This document shows positions 5,894 to 12,469 of a stretch of 13,987 nt of DNA, piece by piece. Location of the stretch: NCBI GenBank assembly GCA_964405405.1, contig CAYONT010000047.1:1-13987 (forward strand). The letters are read 5' to 3'. Source of the DNA: CAMCYM01 sp964405405. GTDB taxonomy: Bacteria > Bacteroidota > Bacteroidia > Flavobacteriales_D > Sanyastnellaceae. The position numbers were made by a program, and so were the translations under genes. Every line of letters starts with the position of its first letter. Within the stretch, counting starts at the first letter, position 1. The notes below the pieces were generated by a model. It saw only the letters and a list, made by a program, of their open reading frames with translations, did not search any database and was not told the origin of the DNA.

Positions 5894-6550
5894 TCAGTTG
5901 TTTACTGTGGGCAACGTGGGGAGATTGATCCTTCCCGCAAGTCCCTGGCGCTCACCTCCTTTATCTGCCTCAGCAGCAGAGGGAGGAGGGGTGGGTGGTT
6001 GGAATTGCGAGGGGACTTCTGCGCTGAAGGTTTGGCAAGTTGTGCGCACCGAGCCCACCGTCGTGGCAGAAGCCTGCCAGTCGAAAGCATCCCGCATGCT
6101 GCCCAAACCCTCCTCCGTCACATAATTGATGAACGTGTGCTTGTTGTCGAACATGAGATACACACTCGACGGCTGGGTCCAGTAATCATCCCCCTTGGTG
6201 CGTTCCTCCGCTTGGTTCTGGGTCTGCGCCGAGATCCAACGGTCTTGGTGCACATAACGCCATTCCAGCATAAGGTAACCCCCCTCGGTGTGCTGGATGA
6301 TGGCGTGCGGCTCGCATTCCAACGTCGCAACCACCGTTTCCAGCGTCATTCCCTTTTCGAGCAGGAAGAGCTTGGGTACGGACGTGTACAAGTCCAGTTG
6401 GATGAACTTCGGCGGCGGTGGAGCCATCGACGTGCCTGTTGAGGCGGATGTGCTGGGCTGGGTTTGGCCTACAACAGGTCCTGCGATCAAAGCCGTCAGG
6501 ACGACGAGGAACATGCCCCATCCGACCTGGTTGAATTGCATAGGTTTCAT
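5894..6550 (-). CDS. Exported protein with BamE/SmpA-like domain
   Basis: A 218-aa protein starting at ATG 6550, 10 nt after the stop of its upstream partner. An open frame extends further back but only antisense to that partner. Residues 1-28 are a signal peptide (FLVVLTALIAGPVVG, cut probably before QTQ). A Ser/Thr- and Pro-rich linker follows (PPPPK near 44). Residues about 60-165 contain LEKGMTLETVVATL, EGGYLMLEWRYVHQDRW and VYLMFDNKHTFINYV. This G-M-T/S-x-x-x-V helix followed by beta-strands ending in a hydrophobic-x-F-D hairpin is the layout of BamE/SmpA-like domains. The C-terminus is a proline-rich disordered tail (PPTPPPSAAEAD). No lipobox is seen. It is probably a divergent paralogue of the neighbouring gene's central domain. 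Function is unknown. Confidence 0.75.
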   Translation of the reverse strand: MKPMQFNQVGWGMFLVVLTALIAGPVVGQTQPSTSASTGTSMAPPPPKFIQLDLYTSVPKLFLLEKGMTLETVVATLECEPHAIIQHTEGGYLMLEWRYVHQDRWISAQTQNQAEERTKGDDYWTQPSSVYLMFDNKHTFINYVTEEGLGSMRDAFDWQASATTVGSVRTTCQTFSAEVPSQFQPPTPPPSAAEADKGGERQGLAGRINLPTLPTVNN

Positions 6551-6560
6551 AATCAGTTGC

Positions 6561-7526
6561 TTATTCTTTGACGCGGACGCCGTCCATTTGAATTTGGAGG
6601 CTTGCCGGGCCCGCTTGGTTGATGAGTTCGCACCAGGTGCACTCTGGCTTGAGGAAGTTCGCCGCCTCGCTGCGCTTGACCTTGATGCACGGGTCCGTAC
6701 AACCCGGGTTGTCGCTGAGGATGTAGAAGAACTCAGCCGTGTCGCAAGGACAGTACTTGCAGCGCGCCTGGTTATGCAACGCATCGGGATTGTAATTGAT
6801 GGCCTTCGGGTCGCCGCAGCCCAAGTAAACACAGTGGCCGTCGTCCTCCACCGCCTGCTTGTTGTAATTGACGGCATTCGGGTCCGTACAACCCCGCGTG
6901 TACCGGCACGTTCCATTGTCTGTTGTCGCCGACTTGTTGTAATTCAACGCGCCCGGATCCGTGCATCCCACGTATGAAACAGAGAGGGCGGGCACCGCGC
7001 ACAGTTCCGCCATGTCGTTTGCCAGGCAGGCCAAATCCGCCGCCAATCCCGATGCCGCTCGATCGGACAAAATGCTCGACAACATCCCTCCGTCAAAGAA
7101 CAGGTGGACCTTGCTCGACGGAGCCATGTGCACCCAAGGCCCTTCCGGATAAGCTTGGTTGCGCTCCCAACCCTCCGTCTTCACCTCCTGCATCGCCGTC
7201 TTCACCCGGTACACATGCACCTCACAGCCATTGTCCGCCCCATAAATGTCATACGGATAAACCCCCAGCGCATCCCGGACCGCCGTCTTCGACATGCCCA
7301 GCGTCAGACGGGCCAAATCCTGGTGCGTACAAAAGAAGTCCGCTTGCACCTGATCATACCGGCACGTCCCATTGTCTCGGTTCGCCCGGGGATTGTAATT
7401 CGCCGCCTCACGGTCCGTGCATCCCGGCACCGGCGGTCCCGCCGTCTTGGACACCTTGCAGCCGCCCAGCCCGACAGCTCCCCAGAGCATTGCCGGCAGG
7501 ACATAATTGGATAAAAATTTCCTCAT
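6561..7526 (-). CDS. Lipoprotein with BamE/SmpA-like domain and four GCTD/NYN cysteine repeats
   Basis: A 321-aa protein with the signal peptide MRKFLSNYVLPAMLWGAVG and a good lipobox LGGC (C23). Four 23-residue repeats of the pattern GCTDxxAxNYNxxAxxDNGxCxY lie at about 35-57, 187-209, 212-234 and 236-258, each with two cysteines. Between the first and second repeat, residues 65-160 hold LTLGMSKTAVRDALGVYPYDIYG, CEVHVYRVK and KVHLFFDGGMLSSI, which follows BamE/SmpA layout. The C-terminal 63 residues have six or more cysteines (CPCD, GCTDPC, CTWC). The GCTD/NYN repeats are known from many surface proteins of Bacteroidota and marine bacteria, with no settled function. It is first in an operon with the gene at 5894-6550. 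Confidence 0.8.
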   Translation of the reverse strand: MRKFLSNYVLPAMLWGAVGLGGCKVSKTAGPPVPGCTDREAANYNPRANRDNGTCRYDQVQADFFCTHQDLARLTLGMSKTAVRDALGVYPYDIYGADNGCEVHVYRVKTAMQEVKTEGWERNQAYPEGPWVHMAPSSKVHLFFDGGMLSSILSDRAASGLAADLACLANDMAELCAVPALSVSYVGCTDPGALNYNKSATTDNGTCRYTRGCTDPNAVNYNKQAVEDDGHCVYLGCGDPKAINYNPDALHNQARCKYCPCDTAEFFYILSDNPGCTDPCIKVKRSEAANFLKPECTWCELINQAGPASLQIQMDGVRVKE

Positions 7527-7730
7527 GGAAACAACATGATTGGTTCGCCCCGAATGTTTCCAAAAAACGTTAATTCATCCCAAACAATTTATGTTGCAAA
7601 ACGTTTCATCACCCCATTGCTCCCCCGTTTTCCCCGGTCCTTGTGGAGAATTTCACAACCTTTTGCTTGGCGCGTGAAAGGGATTGGCCCGATTTTCGTT
7701 CTTGTCGAGAACACTCAAAAACACGAGGAA
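7527..7730. other. Divergent intergenic region
   Basis: These 204 bases separate the cysteine-repeat lipoprotein gene (leftward) from the 63-aa gene (rightward) and are AT-richer than their surroundings on the left side. Two AACGTT sites (about 7566-7571 and the AACGTTT near 7599) face each other. For the rightward gene, TTGG at 7667-7670 and GATTTTCG at 7691-7698 are a weak promoter candidate. An in-frame upstream ATG at 7536 exists, but the extension is not protein-like. No clear leftward -7 box was found. Confidence 0.4.
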
Positions 7731-7922
7731 ATGTTGGAACTGTGTAAGCGTGTGCTGTCCAAGGTGAGCTTTGACCGTCAACTTTTCGCGAAGGAGCTCC
7801 GCAAGAGTGTCCAAAGGCTGGGAACCGATGAGTTGCGTGCCCTCCGAGACTGGTGCCTCGGCCGTTATGGACACTGCTACAGCGACCTCATTGAGGAAAC
7901 CTTCGGCACCGAGTGGGCCTAA
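7731..7922 (+). CDS. 63-aa conserved-looking small protein
   Basis: The protein begins MLELCKRVLSKVSFDRQLF and continues through KELRKSVQRLGTDELRALRDWCLGRYGHCYSDLIEE. It looks all-helical, is rich in charged residues, lacks a signal or membrane segment and has cysteines at 5, 47 and 53. I recall similar 60-70 aa proteins (MLELCK.VL..VSFD...F.KEL.K....L...E...L..WC) in many Bacteroidota but know no function. The start at 7731 fits that memory and follows a GAGGAA stretch directly; an upstream ATG at 7536 gives a basic, unlikely extension. The next gene, yidD, starts 31 nt downstream on the same strand, so they are probably cotranscribed. Confidence 0.75.
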   Translation: MLELCKRVLSKVSFDRQLFAKELRKSVQRLGTDELRALRDWCLGRYGHCYSDLIEETFGTEWA

Positions 7923-7953
7923 CCCGCCCCCCGCTCTTTCTCCCGATCAGGCC

Positions 7954-8163
7954 ATGCGGCACCTATTTATCTTCCTGATACGGCTCTACCAGGTGCTGCT
8001 CAGTCCTTGGCTCGGGTCCAATTGTCGCTTTCATCCGACTTGTTCGGCCTACGGCATCGAAGCTTTCCGCAAATGGGGCGCGCTGCGGGGAGGTTGGCTC
8101 ACGGCTCGCCGCATCGCGCGTTGCCACCCGTGGGGCGGACAAGGATTCGATCCGGTGCCGTAA
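7954..8163 (+). CDS. yidD: YidD, membrane protein insertion efficiency factor
   Basis: A 69-aa protein, the usual YidD size. It has an N-terminal amphipathic helix (HLFIFLIRLYQVLLSPWLG) and the family hallmark NCRFHPTCSAYGIEAF with C24 and C30, then GWLTARRIARCHPWGGQGFDPVP with C57. YidD is a small membrane-associated protein that helps YidC-dependent insertion of inner-membrane proteins. In many bacteria it sits beside yidC, rnpA and rpmH, which are not in this window; here its partner is the 63-aa gene. The start is ATG at 7954. Longer in-frame starts would overlap the previous gene. A composite repeat begins immediately after its stop codon. Confidence 0.95.
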   Translation: MRHLFIFLIRLYQVLLSPWLGSNCRFHPTCSAYGIEAFRKWGALRGGWLTARRIARCHPWGGQGFDPVP

Positions 8164-8178
8164 CCCTCGGCTTCGCCG

Positions 8179-8265
8179 CCCGCCGCTTCGCGGCGCTGAG
8201 ATAGGAAATGCCGCCGCTTCGCGGCGCTGAGATAGGAAATGCCGCCGCTTCGCGGCGCTGAGATA
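8179..8265 (+). repeat. 31-bp direct repeats with a TTC-loop hairpin
   Basis: Two complete units (about 8179-8209 and 8210-8240) and one cut off by the gap (8241-8265). Each contains CGCCGC-TTC-GCGGCG, a 6-bp stem with a 3-base loop, followed by GAGATAGGAAAT. The unit copies are nearly identical, which probably caused the assembly gap. Confidence 0.8.
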
Positions 8266-8365
8266 NNNNNNNNNNNNNNNNNNNNNNNNNNNNNNNNNNN
8301 NNNNNNNNNNNNNNNNNNNNNNNNNNNNNNNNNNNNNNNNNNNNNNNNNNNNNNNNNNNNNNNNN
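8266..8365. other. Scaffold gap of 100 N
   Basis: Exactly 100 N, the customary length for a gap of unknown size. It lies inside the tandem repeat, so the true number of units, or an inserted gene, is hidden here. Confidence 0.99.
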
Positions 8366-8403
8366 GGAAATGCCGCCGCTGGATAAAACGACCCGCACCC
8401 TGA

Positions 8404-8422
8404 GCTAAATATTGATATACAG
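8404..8422 (+). repeat. AT-rich core of element A
   Basis: GCTAAATATTGATATACAG stands out as AT-rich in GC-rich surroundings and matches the core of element B (11067-11086) at nearly every base with one indel. In both elements G-rich heptamers lie to the left and C-rich ones to the right of this core. Confidence 0.65.
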
Positions 8423-8476
8423 CGAGTTATGATGACCGTGTGATGCCCGGCGTCTCCTATCTCCCATTTCTTATTT

Positions 8477-8599
8477 CGCGGCGCAGCCGGCATCTCCCAT
8501 CTCCCGTTTCTTATTTCGCGGCGCAGCCTCACATTTCTTATCTCGCGGCGCAGCCGCATGTTTCCTGTCTCGCGGCGCAGCCGCTCAGGCGCAGCCGCA
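8477..8599 (-). repeat. CGCGGCGCAGCC repeats, partly at a 27-bp period
   Basis: CGCGGCGCAGCC occurs at 8477-8488, 8517-8528, 8544-8555 and 8571-8582; the last three copies are spaced 27 bases apart. TTTCTTAT or TTTCCTGTCT bits lie between them. The same 12-mer recurs twice in element B. Confidence 0.75.
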
Positions 8600-8600
8600 A

Positions 8601-10895
8601 TCACCCATCTTCCGCCCGGGTGACGGTGTACACTCCGGGAACGAGGAGCAGCTTGTCGATGAGCCGTTGGAGGTGGGTGGTGTCGTGAACCAAGACCCGG
8701 GCGCTGCCCTCGAATGTGCCGTCCTTGGATTCGAAGCTGATGGCCCGCATGTTGACGTGCATGTCGTCGGAGATAACGCGCGTGATGGCACTGACCAACC
8801 CGACATCGTCGATTCCGGTGAAATGCAAGGTGACCTCGAATTGCACGGCAACCGCACTGCCCCAGCTGGCCTTCATGACCCGGTAGGCGTACTTGGAGAG
8901 CAGGTTGGTGGCGTTGGGGCAACTCTGTCGGTGAACCTTGATGCCGCCGGAGACCGTGACGAACCCGAAGACCTCGTCGCCAGGGATGGGATTGCAGCAG
9001 GCGGCGAGGGAGTACTCGACCTTTTGCAGGCCGTCGCCGATGAGGAGGACGTCGTTCTTTGCCGGGGGCGGGGCGGGGGGGGCCGGTGAGGATTCCGGTG
9101 CGCGGTCCCAGACGATTTTGCCCTTTTCGTTGCGGTAGTTATCGATTTGGCCTACAGAAAACCGGCCGGTAGCGAGGTGGTGGTGCAACTCGTGTTCCGA
9201 GTCGAACTTGAACCGGCGGAGCAGGGCCTCGGTATTCGCGGGGCTGGGATCGAGGCGCTCGCGGCGGAACCACTTGCGGAGCTCGTCTTTGCCATCCTCG
9301 GCGATGCGTCGCTCCTCCTCGCGCAAGGCGTGGCGAATCTTCGAGCGGGCGCTGGCCGTGATGACGTAGTTGAGCCAGTCCTCCTTGGGCTTCTGCTTGC
9401 GCGAGGTGATGATCTCGATTTGGTCGCCGCTCCGAAGTTCGTAGCTCAACGGGACCAACTTGTGGTTCACCTTGCCGCCGATGCAGCGGGATCCGACCTG
9501 GGTGTGGACCCGGAAGGCAAAGTCCAAGGTGGTGGATCCCTTGGGCAAGGTGAAGAGGTCGCCGTTGGGGGTGAAGACGTATATCTCGTCGCTGTAAAGG
9601 TCGAGCTTGAACTCGTCGATGAACTGCAGCGCGTCCTGCTCGCCGGACTCGAGGATCTCACGGATCTGGGCGAGCCAAGAGTCGAGGGTTTGCTTGCTGT
9701 CTCCGTCGGGACCCGCAGGCCGGGCGGGGGTGGCGGGTCGGGCGGGGGTGCCCGGGGTGCCGGGTGTTCCGGGCGTGGCGGGGGTCTCCTTGTAGCGCCA
9801 GTGCGCCGCAAAACCCTTCTCGGCCACCTCGTCCATGCGTTTGGAACGGATTTGGACTTCCACCCACTTGCCGGAAGGCGACATGACCGTCGTGTGCAGG
9901 GACTCGTAGCCGTTCGCCTTGGGCAAGCTGATCCAGTCGCGCAGCCGGTCCGGGTTGGGTTGATAGAAGTCCGTCACGATGCTGTAGGTGCGCCAAGCGT
10001 CCGCCTTTTCCCGCTCCGGCTCGGTGTCGAGGATGATGCGGATGGCGAACACATCGTACACCTCTTCGAACGCGACCCGCTTCTTTTGCATCTTGTTCCA
10101 GATGCTGAAGATGGACTTGGTTCGGCCTTTGATTTCGAACCGCAGCCCGGCCTCTTCCAGCGCCCGTTCGATGGGGTGGCTGAAGGAATTCACGAACCGC
10201 GTCCGCACCGCCTGCGTCTTGCGCAGCTTCGACTCGATTTCCCGGAAGGCCTCCGGTTCCTTGTACTTCAAGGCCAAATCCTCCAACTCAGTTTTCACCG
10301 AATACAGCCCCATCCGATGGGCCAACGGGGCGTACATGAACAGGGTTTCCGACGCAATCTTCTGCTGCTTGTCGGGCCGCATGTAGTCCAAGGACCGCAT
10401 GTTGTCCAACCGGTCAGCGATCTTGATGAGGATGACGCGCACGTCGTCGCTCAGGGTGAGCAACATCTTGCGGAAATTCTCGGCCTGGGCGCTGGTTCCG
10501 GGTTCGAAGACGCCGGACATCTTCGTCAGGCCGTCCACGATGTGGCGTTCTTTGATGCCGAAGAGTTGTTCGACGTCCTCGAGGGTCATGTAGGTATCCT
10601 CCACGGTGTCGTGCAACAGGGCACAGACGATGGAGGTGGTGTCGAGGCCCATCTCTTCCGCCACCACGCGTGCGACGCTGATGGGATGGTAGATGTAAGG
10701 TTCGCCGCTCTTGCGGCGCATTTCTTTGTGGGCCTCGAGGGCGATGTCGAAGGCCTTGCGAATGCGTCGCCGGTCGCTGGCGCTCCGGCTGTGCACGGCT
10801 GCCCGCAGCAACCCGCGGTAACGACGCAGAATCTCTTTCTTCTCAGCCTCGAGATCGGGGGCGGCGGGTACGGGGGCAACGACCGGCGTTTCCAT
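8601..10895 (-). CDS. Bifunctional (p)ppGpp synthetase/hydrolase, RelA/SpoT family
   Basis: A 764-aa full-length Rel that makes and degrades the alarmone (p)ppGpp. The HD hydrolase domain (about 50-200) has H70, H95-D96 in LLHDTVEDT, and D161 in DRLDNMR, so hydrolysis should be active. The synthetase domain (about 240-370) has KGRTKSIFSIWNKM, YDVFAIRI, LPKANGYESLHT and VEVQIR. TGS is at about 436-500, the zinc-finger-like region has AACCNPIPGD (631-640), and ACT is at about 686-762. Unusual is a Pro/Thr/Gly/Ala linker at 371-399 between synthetase and TGS, built from GTP and ARPATP units. The ATG at 10895 is four bases after a TAAATTGG box, so the transcript may be leaderless. Composite repeats lie on both sides. 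Bacteroidota Rel is usually bifunctional. Confidence 0.95.
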   Translation of the reverse strand: METPVVAPVPAAPDLEAEKKEILRRYRGLLRAAVHSRSASDRRRIRKAFDIALEAHKEMRRKSGEPYIYHPISVARVVAEEMGLDTTSIVCALLHDTVEDTYMTLEDVEQLFGIKERHIVDGLTKMSGVFEPGTSAQAENFRKMLLTLSDDVRVILIKIADRLDNMRSLDYMRPDKQQKIASETLFMYAPLAHRMGLYSVKTELEDLALKYKEPEAFREIESKLRKTQAVRTRFVNSFSHPIERALEEAGLRFEIKGRTKSIFSIWNKMQKKRVAFEEVYDVFAIRIILDTEPEREKADAWRTYSIVTDFYQPNPDRLRDWISLPKANGYESLHTTVMSPSGKWVEVQIRSKRMDEVAEKGFAAHWRYKETPATPGTPGTPGTPARPATPARPAGPDGDSKQTLDSWLAQIREILESGEQDALQFIDEFKLDLYSDEIYVFTPNGDLFTLPKGSTTLDFAFRVHTQVGSRCIGGKVNHKLVPLSYELRSGDQIEIITSRKQKPKEDWLNYVITASARSKIRHALREEERRIAEDGKDELRKWFRRERLDPSPANTEALLRRFKFDSEHELHHHLATGRFSVGQIDNYRNEKGKIVWDRAPESSPAPPAPPPAKNDVLLIGDGLQKVEYSLAACCNPIPGDEVFGFVTVSGGIKVHRQSCPNATNLLSKYAYRVMKASWGSAVAVQFEVTLHFTGIDDVGLVSAITRVISDDMHVNMRAISFESKDGTFEGSARVLVHDTTHLQRLIDKLLLVPGVYTVTRAEDG

Positions 10896-10899
10896 GCCC

Positions 10900-10907
10900 C
10901 CAATTTA
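10900..10907 (-). promoter_or_regulatory. Leaderless-type -7 box (TAAATTGG) of rel
   Basis: On the minus strand TAAATTGG fits TAnnTTTG with one mismatch and is followed by GGGC and ATG, the same geometry as cysN and the His-rich lipoprotein. The upstream -33 region is repeat element B, so no clean TTTG is seen. Confidence 0.4.
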
Positions 10908-11066
10908 ATGCGCTTCGCTTCGCTCAGCGCAGAAACAACGCGCTTCGCTTCGCTCAGCGCGGAAATGGCGGCTTCGCCGCCTGGAAATGCGCCGCTTCGC
11001 GGCGTGAGACAGGAGATGGGAATAGGAGATGGGAGATGGAAAATAGGAGATGGGAAATAGGATGGC

Positions 11067-11086
11067 GCTAAAATATTGAAAATCAG
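11067..11086 (+). repeat. AT-rich core of element B with a dyad
   Basis: GCTAAAATATTGAAAATCAG matches the core of element A. It continues into TATTGA-AAA-TCAGTA (11074-11088), an imperfect 6-bp dyad around three bases. It resembles a protein-binding or recombination site more than the flanking simple repeats do. Confidence 0.6.
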
Positions 11087-11119
11087 TACTTGAGCGCAGT
11101 AACGAAATGCTTCCTGTCT

Positions 11120-11140
11120 CCGCGCGGCGCAGCCGCGCGG
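11120..11140. repeat. Perfect 9-bp GC hairpin in element B
   Basis: CCGCGCGGC (11120-11128) pairs perfectly with GCCGCGCGG (11132-11140) around a GCA loop. It includes the CGCGGCGCAGCC motif shared with element A. A second, imperfect copy starts at 11156. Confidence 0.75.
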
Positions 11141-11203
11141 TATCTCCCATCTCCGCGCGGCGCAGCCGTGCGATGTCTCCTGTCTCCGCGCGGCGCGGCG
11201 CGG

Positions 11204-12454
11204 CTAGGCCGCCCCCGTCAAATCGATGAACCCTGCCGCCACCGTCCGGTGCGTCCCCGGGTCGATCAAGATGAAGGACCCCGTCTCCCGGTTCCGGGTG
11301 TACCCATCGACCAACAAAGGCCCGGCCAAACGAATCCGAACCCGTGCGATGTCGTTTGGCCCTACCTCCCCAACCCCCTCCAACCGGTGCAACGTATTGA
11401 TATCGATTCGGTAAAGGACCTCGGTGATGCGCGCCTGCACCTCCCGCGTCGTGTGCCGGATGATGTAACGCAACCCCGTCGACAGCGGCGCCTCCCCCAG
11501 CCAACAGATGCGCGCATCCAGCTCCTGCACGGCCTCCGGGCGGTTCTGCGGCCGAACGAGCATGTCCCCCCGCGACAAATCGATGTCCTCCTTCAACGTC
11601 ATCGCCACGCTCATCGGCGGGAAAGCCCGCTCCACCGCCTCCTCCCCGACAAAGATGCCCTCGATCGTCGCCCGCGCCCCCGACGGCAACGCCACCACCT
11701 CGTCCCCTGGCTTGAACACCCCCGAAGCCACCCGACCCGCATACCCCCGAAAATCCCGCGCCTCATCGCGTTGCGGCCGAATCACCATCTGCACCGGAAA
11801 CCGGCAATCCTGCAAATTCCGGTCACTCGCCACGTGCACATCCTCCAAGTGCTCCAGCAACGTCGGCCCCCGGTACCACCCCATCGCCTCCGACCGCTCC
11901 ACCACATGGTCGCCGCGCAGCGCCGAGATGGGAATGAACTTGATGTCCGGCACATCCAGCCGAGCCGCGAAATTCTCGTACTGCGCCCGAATCGTCGTGA
12001 ACACATCCTCCCGCCAATCCACCAGGTCCATCTTGTTCACACATACGACGATGTGCTTGATTCCCAGCAAGGAAGCGATGAAACTGTGCCGATGTGTTTG
12101 CTCCACCAGCCCATGCCGCGCATCCACCAGCAGGATGGCCAAATCAGCCGTCGAAGCGCCGGTCACCATGTTCCGGGTGTACTGAATATGTCCCGGTGTA
12201 TCCGCAATGATGAACTTCCTCCGCGGTGTGGCAAAATACCGGTAAGCCACATCGATCGTGATGCCCTGCTCCCTTTCTGCCCGCAGCCCGTCCGTCAGCA
12301 AGCTCAAATCCGCCCCTTCCATCCCGCGCTGAAGGCTGGTTTGTTTTACCGCAGCGAGTTGGTCCTCGAAGATGCTCTTCGAATCATAAAGCAACCGTCC
12401 GATCAGGGTACTCTTGCCGTCATCTACGCTGCCGGCGGTCGTAAAGCGAAGCAT
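11204..12454 (-). CDS. cysN: Sulfate adenylyltransferase subunit 1 (CysN), GTPase
   Basis: A 416-aa protein of CysN length. CysN is the GTPase subunit that drives CysD in making adenosine 5'-phosphosulfate from sulfate and ATP. Visible motifs are the P-loop GSVDDGKST (8-16), G2 threonine in GITID (64-68), G3 DTPGH (85-89) and G4 NKMD (140-143); EF-Tu-like domains II and III fill the rest. The ATG at 12454 is chosen over an in-frame GTG at 12469 because those five extra codons coincide with a TATCTTCG promoter box and because CysN proteins begin MLRFTTAGSVDDGKS. No cysD, cysC or cysH is adjacent. The stop codon lies at the very edge of a GC-rich repeat. Confidence 0.95.
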   Translation of the reverse strand: MLRFTTAGSVDDGKSTLIGRLLYDSKSIFEDQLAAVKQTSLQRGMEGADLSLLTDGLRAEREQGITIDVAYRYFATPRRKFIIADTPGHIQYTRNMVTGASTADLAILLVDARHGLVEQTHRHSFIASLLGIKHIVVCVNKMDLVDWREDVFTTIRAQYENFAARLDVPDIKFIPISALRGDHVVERSEAMGWYRGPTLLEHLEDVHVASDRNLQDCRFPVQMVIRPQRDEARDFRGYAGRVASGVFKPGDEVVALPSGARATIEGIFVGEEAVERAFPPMSVAMTLKEDIDLSRGDMLVRPQNRPEAVQELDARICWLGEAPLSTGLRYIIRHTTREVQARITEVLYRIDINTLHRLEGVGEVGPNDIARVRIRLAGPLLVDGYTRNRETGSFILIDPGTHRTVAAGFIDLTGAA

Positions 12455-12458
12455 GGTG

Positions 12459-12466
12459 CGAAGATA
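12459..12466 (-). promoter_or_regulatory. Leaderless-type -7 box (TATCTTCG) of cysN
   Basis: On the minus strand the sequence is TATCTTCG-CACC-ATG, one base from the classic Bacteroidota TATCTTTG. A TTG lies 22 bases upstream, inside the GC-repeat block. Start of transcription is expected at or beside the A of ATG. Confidence 0.5.
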
Positions 12467-12469
12467 CAC

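Larger units (their letters stand above)
8164..8600. repeat. Composite intergenic repeat element A (hairpins, heptamers, AT-rich core, scaffold gap)
   Basis: This 437-base stretch between yidD and rel has no credible gene. On the left are 31-bp units made of a GC hairpin plus GAGATAGGAAAT. Then come 100 N, a residual GGAAATGCCGCCGCT, an AT-rich core around 8404-8422 and, on the right, the opposite-strand version (CATCTCCC and TTTCTTAT heptamer-like bits alternating with CGCGGCGCAGCC). The right end stops at the base before the rel stop codon. The arrangement repeats at 10908-11203, so it is a dispersed family. Any open frames across it are chance frames through low-complexity DNA. Confidence 0.75.
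10908..11203. repeat. Composite intergenic repeat element B
   Basis: This stretch of about 300 bases between cysN and rel holds no gene. From the left: two copies of GCGCTTCGCTTCGCTCAGCGC, then the hairpins GGCGGC-TTC-GCCGCC (10967-10981) and CGCCGC-TTC-GCGGCG. These are separated by GGAAAT. GGAGATG-like heptamers follow (11006-11064), then the AT-rich core at 11067-11086 and a short unique stretch. Last come C-rich heptamers (TATCTCCC, ATGTCTCC) and CGCGGCGCAGCC hairpins up to the cysN stop codon. The layout is the same as in element A, including inward-facing heptamers. Confidence 0.75.

Noticed and set aside
6551..6916. N-terminal extension of the BamE-like protein gene at 5894-6550
   Set aside because: The extension overlaps the coding part of the upstream gene in another frame and is Arg/Ser/Thr-rich. 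The ATG at 6550 begins a proper signal peptide.
8179..8599. CRISPR array around the gap
   Set aside because: The 27- and 31-bp units repeat over their whole length without variable spacers.
7963..8922. Open frame on the minus strand crossing the N gap
   Set aside because: It is open only because N codons are not stops. It also overlaps rel and yidD and consists of repeat DNA.
9147..11060. 637-codon open frame on the plus strand, antisense to rel
   Set aside because: It is the mirror of a full-length, motif-complete Rel protein in GC-rich DNA, where antisense frames stay open by codon bias. Its translation shows no domain and runs into repeat DNA.
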